DNA from: Deferribacteres bacterium
GTDB taxonomy: Bacteria > Zhuqueibacterota > Zhuqueibacteria > Zhuqueibacterales > Geothermadaptataceae
Direction of reading: 5' to 3'
DNA length: 64,000 nucleotides
Assembly (NCBI GenBank): GCA_020633655.1
Contig: JACKDF010000001.1
Coordinates: forward strand, 558,001 to 622,000
Part shown: piece after piece, positions 61,001 through 64,000 of the stretch
How the letters are laid out: each line of letters starts with the position of its first letter
Position numbering within the stretch: position 1 is the first letter of the stretch
Notes under the pieces: model-generated
Seen by the model: the letters and a program-made list of their open reading frames with translations, nothing else
Databases searched by the model: none
What the model was told of the DNA's origin: nothing
Translations under genes and position numbers: made by a program

Positions 61001-61866
61001 TCGCCTCCATCGTGCGCAACAAAATACGCGGCGACGTGGCAACAGAGTACAAAGAACGTGATCGTCGTATTGATATACTGGTACAATTGCGCGAAGATGA
61101 CCGTGAAAGCATCAGTAATCTACAGCGAATTATCGTCAATCCCGGTGCACCTCGCCCAATTCCACTTGAAGCGGTTGCAACGATTCGAGTCAATGAAGGA
61201 CCATCAGAAATTCGTCGTGTCGATCAACAGCGCACCGCTATTATCACTGCCAATGTTGGTGGTCGCGATTTACAGAGTGTTAGTCTCGATATCTATCGGA
61301 CACTGCAAAAAACACAAATGCCACCGGATTTTACTTATGAACTGGCCGGTCAAAACAAGGAAATGGCCACCTCCCTTGGAAGCCTGAAACTTGCGCTTGG
61401 TCTGGCGATTTTTCTGGTGTACATCGTCATGGCCTCCCAGTTTGAGTCGCTGGTTCACCCCCTGGTCATCATTTTTACCATACCGCTTGCTTTAATCGGC
61501 GTTGTGTTGGGTTTGGCCGCTTTGAACATTCCGGTGAGCATCGTCGTCTTCCTTGGCGGTATTATGCTCGCGGGGATCGTGGTAAACAACGCTATCGTTC
61601 TCGTCGACTATATCAATCAATTACGCGACAGAGGTATGAAAAAAGTCGAAGCCATCATTGAAGCCGGCAAAGCACGTTTACGCCCGATTTTAATGACAAC
61701 CTTAACCACTGTACTGGGTCTTCTGCCAATGGCAATCGGTATTGGCGATGGCGCTGAGATTCGTACTCCGATGGCGATAACTGTTATCTTTGGATTATTG
61801 GTCTCGACGATCCTGACCCTCGTTGTCATCCCAACGGTTTATAGTGTCGTTGACAGAAAAGAATAA
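58036..61866 (+). CDS. RND-family efflux permease with a long hydrophobic insertion
   Basis: A 1276-residue protein, clearly longer than the usual 1020-1060 of HAE-1 permeases; AGG precedes the ATG. N-terminal TM1 (PVAILMIVIGVCVFGFISYK), porter domains (SYPSLTVRTEYAGTAPEEIE, VPGVAAVKVKGG), TM4 with GIGMLVDNSIVVLES (proton-relay Asp), C-terminal half with VVNNAIVLVDYINQ. Two insertions: a charged linker near residues 318-350 (KEEKKEDKGTESKAESTNG), and about 230 residues (about 551-781) between TM6 and TM7 that contain several strongly hydrophobic segments (LLLVFLKALALLVLVIFSP, LGKVFHLLFTLFALLIKAF). The insertion is in frame and is not a frameshift. Role: proton-driven efflux of drugs or toxic compounds. 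Confidence 0.9.
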   Translation: MTNKQGSFYSFTTSRPVAILMIVIGVCVFGFISYKQLAVNLMPDISYPSLTVRTEYAGTAPEEIETSISRPIEQALGVVNNVVSISSISKAGLSDAKLEFTWDTDMNRATSDVREKLDQVFLPDEVERPLILRYDPTLDPIMRLGLYGDKSLTRMRYRAEEGIKRILETVPGVAAVKVKGGLEEEIRVELNEQKLTLIGIDIQQVKQRLQQENVNLAGGNLKEGDTEYLVRTLNEFKTVDEIADVVVGNYNDREIKVQDIARVIRTNKEREIITRINGKESVEIEVFKEADENIVSVAERVKNIVFGTPEQQAFVKNLREQERKAKEEKKEDKGTESKAESTNGQSKPAGGPGNDMLKLRMTNFIAYDLPDSTQIETLSDQSIFIQNSVDEVKSTAIIGGILAIIVLFIFLRKFSATVIIGIAIPISIIATFAPMKIFGVSLNIMSLGGLALGIGMLVDNSIVVLESIARCRDEGDDLIRATIRGVSEVGGAVFASTLTTIAVFFPIVFVEGVAGQIFGDMALTVVFSLLASLAVALFLIPMLSSRDMNAFASQSRLNEILKRNILFFKSEEEYRKVLARGSEASIQEKFVAGLKNLALTPLYLLLKVVEIVAALLLVFLKALALLVLVIFSPLVALFFVFRKSDFSISSSTISFAENPVFLKASFVQEIWASLLVFESIKVLYESFAVRRQKFNEGSIWKKIWHTFMMALPIFAVIKFFVYFFLELLGKVFHLLFTLFALLIKAFVNIIKLIFTVPALIIVTLFNIMYGYLERTYPSILKKSLDNHIAVLGGVTVVFFVCVFLIGPRLGSELIPEVHQGEFNLEVALPVGTPVEKTDNRMIEIENYINEQNGVAKVAAVAGTDKTANTSSEEGEHTSKLTITVKRDRSIVDTEEELITDLRKEMAGLSGITWKVSRPALFSFKTPVEVQVHGYNLQRLQGISQELEESLKSIPGLFDIRSNIQRGNPEVQIIYNRALLSKYDLNIRNVASIVRNKIRGDVATEYKERDRRIDILVQLREDDRESISNLQRIIVNPGAPRPIPLEAVATIRVNEGPSEIRRVDQQRTAIITANVGGRDLQSVSLDIYRTLQKTQMPPDFTYELAGQNKEMATSLGSLKLALGLAIFLVYIVMASQFESLVHPLVIIFTIPLALIGVVLGLAALNIPVSIVVFLGGIMLAGIVVNNAIVLVDYINQLRDRGMKKVEAIIEAGKARLRPILMTTLTTVLGLLPMAIGIGDGAEIRTPMAITVIFGLLVSTILTLVVIPTVYSVVDRKE

Positions 61867-61893
61867 AAACTCACGGAAAGCAAGGACAATAAT

Positions 61894-64000
61894 ATGGGAC
61901 GCGAATCAAACAGTTTCCTTCCCCGATTTTCAGTTAACCGCCCCATCACTGTGCTGATGGGGTTGACTGCAATGCTTGTGGTTGGATTTATTGCATTTAC
62001 ACAAATTCCAGTCGAGCTCTTTCCCTCAGGATTTACCCCAAAATTTCTGGGCGTCTGGACACCCTACCCTAACGCCAACCCACAAGAGGTGGAAGAGCAG
62101 ATTGCAAAACCCCTTGAAGAACAAATTCGTACCATCAGCGGCATGCGGCGGGTTGAGACCAACAGCTTTACAAACGGCTGCTGGACGTTCATCGAGTTCG
62201 CCAAGGGCACCGATATGGATGTTGCCTATGCGCAGTTACGTGACCGTGTTGACCGTGTGAAAGCGGAATTACCGGACGACGTCGAGCGGCTTTACATCCG
62301 CAAATGGTCCAATGACGACGAACCGATCATGTGGGTATCCTTCGCACAACAGAAACCGATTGAGGATGTATACACCCTCGCAGAAATGCAGATACAGAAA
62401 CCCCTGGAGCGCATAGACGGTGTTGCGAAAGTGGAAATCTGGGGTGCAGAAGAAAAATCCGTCCTGATTCATGTTAATCAAAACAAAGTTAAAGCATTTA
62501 AAATCAATTTATATCAGGTTATTCAAACCCTGAGAAGTGATAACTTTGCAATTTCATCCGGACGTGTAGTTGAAGGCGGTCGTGATATTTTTGTCCGCAG
62601 CATGGGTAAATTTCTCGATCTTGAAGAAATCCGCAATCTCCCCGTAAAAGGAACGAACATTCTGCTCAAAGATGTGGCCGAAGTCAAATATGACGTTCCG
62701 GAACGCACCTGGCGCAACCGAATCGATGGGCAAAATGCCATTGGTATTGGTGTTTTCAAGGAAAGCACCGCTAACACCGTGGATTTATGCGATCGGGTTG
62801 AAAAAAAATTCACTGAAGAATTTGCCAAGAATCCCCTGCTGGCCGATTTCAAAATACAAATCCTTTTTAATCAGGGGGATTGGATTAATGAATCTGTTGA
62901 TAATCTCGAGCGTACGGCAATGTGGGGTGGGATTTTTGCATTTCTGGTGCTCTTCTTTTTTCTACGCCGAATTCGCATGACCATCATCGTCAATGTTGCC
63001 ATTCCCCTCTCCTTGCTTGTGACACTTATTTTTATGTATTTCATCGGTTGGACACTCAACCTCATCACCATGATGGGGCTAATGATTTCCATTGGGATGG
63101 TCGTTGACAATTCCATTGTGGTGGTGGAGAATATCTACCGATGGCGTGCGGAAGGATTGAGTAACCGGGATGCAGCCATCTCTGGCACCAGCGAAGTTGG
63201 GCTTGCGATCACAATGGCAACTTTGACGACCGTCGTGGTCTTCCTGCCCCTTATTCTAATGAACGGCGATGAAGATTTTACATTTTTTATGTTGCGGATT
63301 GGTATGCCGGTCGTTATTGCACTTCTTTCTTCCCTTGCTGTAGCGATGATATTTATTCCATTGGGTGCCACGCGAATTTCAAGCGCGCGTGAGGTGAAAG
63401 AAGCCAGGATTTTGGTTTGGACAAACGAATTATACCGTAAAGCATTACGCTGGACGATGCAGCACCGCGTGGAATCTTTTATCCTGTTGCTGCTAACGAT
63501 TTTCTCCATGCAGTTTGCAAGCCAAAATGCGAAATACAACAACGATTCGGAAGGCAACATCAACGACATTCGCATTTTCTTTGATATGCCGAGTAATTAC
63601 AGTCTCAAGGATGCAGAACGTGTCTTTGATGCACTCGAAGATTCAGTTAGGACAAAGAAAGAACTGTACGGCATCCGCACCGTGAACTCACGCTACCGGG
63701 CCAATTGGGGGCAGATGCGCATTTTTCTTGTGCCGCCACCGAAAAAGGATTGGTACGAAGTCGTCTATGACAACATTTTAAAACAATTCGGTGTTCTCCC
63801 TGATGGCATCATGGAGCGGGATGCGGTTGTAGAAGATATTAAGAAACGCTTTCCCGAATTTCCGGGAGTGGAAATGCGAACGAGCTGGCGGCGTTCCGGG
63901 GCAGAAGACGCTTCTGTGTCGATCATGCTTTATGGAGATGATACATCCACCCTCACGGATTTATCAAAAGAAGTCGAGCGCCGTTTAAATTCTATTGATG
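61894..64000 (+). CDS. Second RND-family efflux permease (3' partial)
   Basis: Starts at the ATG at 61894 behind AAGGA, 27 bases after the previous stop, and stays open to the window end (702 codons seen). Translation begins MGRESNSFLPRFSVNRPITV, then QIPVELFPSGFTPKFLGVWT. The porter region includes VARPLEEQ-like IAKPLEEQIRTISGMRRVET. TM4 carries SIGMVVDNSIVVVENIYRW with the relay Asp, and the following TM segments (TLTTVVVFLPLILMNG-like) are normal. It is a distinct paralogue of the first permease and lacks, as far as seen, that protein's long insertion (TM6 is followed after about 25 residues by the loop before TM7). Two adjacent permeases may form a heteromeric MdtBC-like pump. Confidence 0.93.
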   Translation, partial: MGRESNSFLPRFSVNRPITVLMGLTAMLVVGFIAFTQIPVELFPSGFTPKFLGVWTPYPNANPQEVEEQIAKPLEEQIRTISGMRRVETNSFTNGCWTFIEFAKGTDMDVAYAQLRDRVDRVKAELPDDVERLYIRKWSNDDEPIMWVSFAQQKPIEDVYTLAEMQIQKPLERIDGVAKVEIWGAEEKSVLIHVNQNKVKAFKINLYQVIQTLRSDNFAISSGRVVEGGRDIFVRSMGKFLDLEEIRNLPVKGTNILLKDVAEVKYDVPERTWRNRIDGQNAIGIGVFKESTANTVDLCDRVEKKFTEEFAKNPLLADFKIQILFNQGDWINESVDNLERTAMWGGIFAFLVLFFFLRRIRMTIIVNVAIPLSLLVTLIFMYFIGWTLNLITMMGLMISIGMVVDNSIVVVENIYRWRAEGLSNRDAAISGTSEVGLAITMATLTTVVVFLPLILMNGDEDFTFFMLRIGMPVVIALLSSLAVAMIFIPLGATRISSAREVKEARILVWTNELYRKALRWTMQHRVESFILLLLTIFSMQFASQNAKYNNDSEGNINDIRIFFDMPSNYSLKDAERVFDALEDSVRTKKELYGIRTVNSRYRANWGQMRIFLVPPPKKDWYEVVYDNILKQFGVLPDGIMERDAVVEDIKKRFPEFPGVEMRTSWRRSGAEDASVSIMLYGDDTSTLTDLSKEVERRLNSID

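Overview
The window looks like chromosome from a Gram-negative, AT-leaning member of the Fibrobacterota-Chlorobiota-Bacteroidota group, probably one of the branches outside Bacteroidota proper (Ignavibacteria, Calditrichota or KSB1-like; this is inference). Four secreted proteins end in NYPNPFN-type, FlgD-like or FSPNDDGIND-type C-terminal domains, and there are PorP/SprF-like and PorV-like outer-membrane proteins and a TonB-dependent receptor with a carboxypeptidase-regulatory N-domain. Many genes nevertheless carry clear AGGAG-type ribosome binding sites and GTG/TTG starts, which is unusual in Bacteroidota proper. No rRNA, tRNA, CRISPR array, phage or transposase gene was seen.

Layout. 1-2.2 kb: the end of a MOFRL-type glycerate kinase, a small membrane protein, and a thioredoxin-fold peroxiredoxin with an in-frame TGA at its first active-site Cys, read here as a selenoprotein with a SECIS-like hairpin just downstream. 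2.3-4.1 kb: ECF sigma factor, anti-sigma factor and secreted coiled-coil protein. 5-15 kb: a 3364-residue secreted protein with an IgGFc-binding-like N-domain, about 25 repeats of about 90 residues (nine of them exact 94-residue units, almost identical in DNA) and a sorting-type C-domain. 15.9-29.7 kb: a tight nine-gene operon: TPR lipoprotein, FG-GAP/Ig/CARDB surface protein with a type B-like C-domain, PorP/SprF-like barrel, ExbB-like channel with an Ig-like tail, two ExbD-like proteins, a TonB/TolA-like transducer, a second TPR lipoprotein and an unknown secreted protein. This is the best candidate here for an undescribed system: a proton-driven envelope machine tied to a surface fibre or adhesin.

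29.8-45.4 kb: serine hydrolase, a receiver plus PEP-synthase ATP-grasp protein, NADP-type glutamate dehydrogenase, small zinc ribbon, DUF2911 protein, M28 peptidase, TonB-dependent receptor, CotH/lamin-tail surface protein and a DUF302-like protein. 45.7-54 kb: OMPLA-like phospholipase, HAD hydrolase, PorV-SH3 fusion, fibronectin-type secreted protein, 1-pyrroline-5-carboxylate dehydrogenase, homoserine kinase and orotidine-5-phosphate decarboxylase. 54.2-64 kb: a glycogen-debranching-type enzyme and an RND efflux locus (adaptor and two permeases, the second cut by the window end).

A family of about 85-bp palindromes (TTATTCAT arms, GGATATCC centre) is scattered between genes. Two copies carry, at the same junctions and orientation, a nearly identical 130-bp palindromic insert, giving a modular BOX-like or MITE-like repeat.
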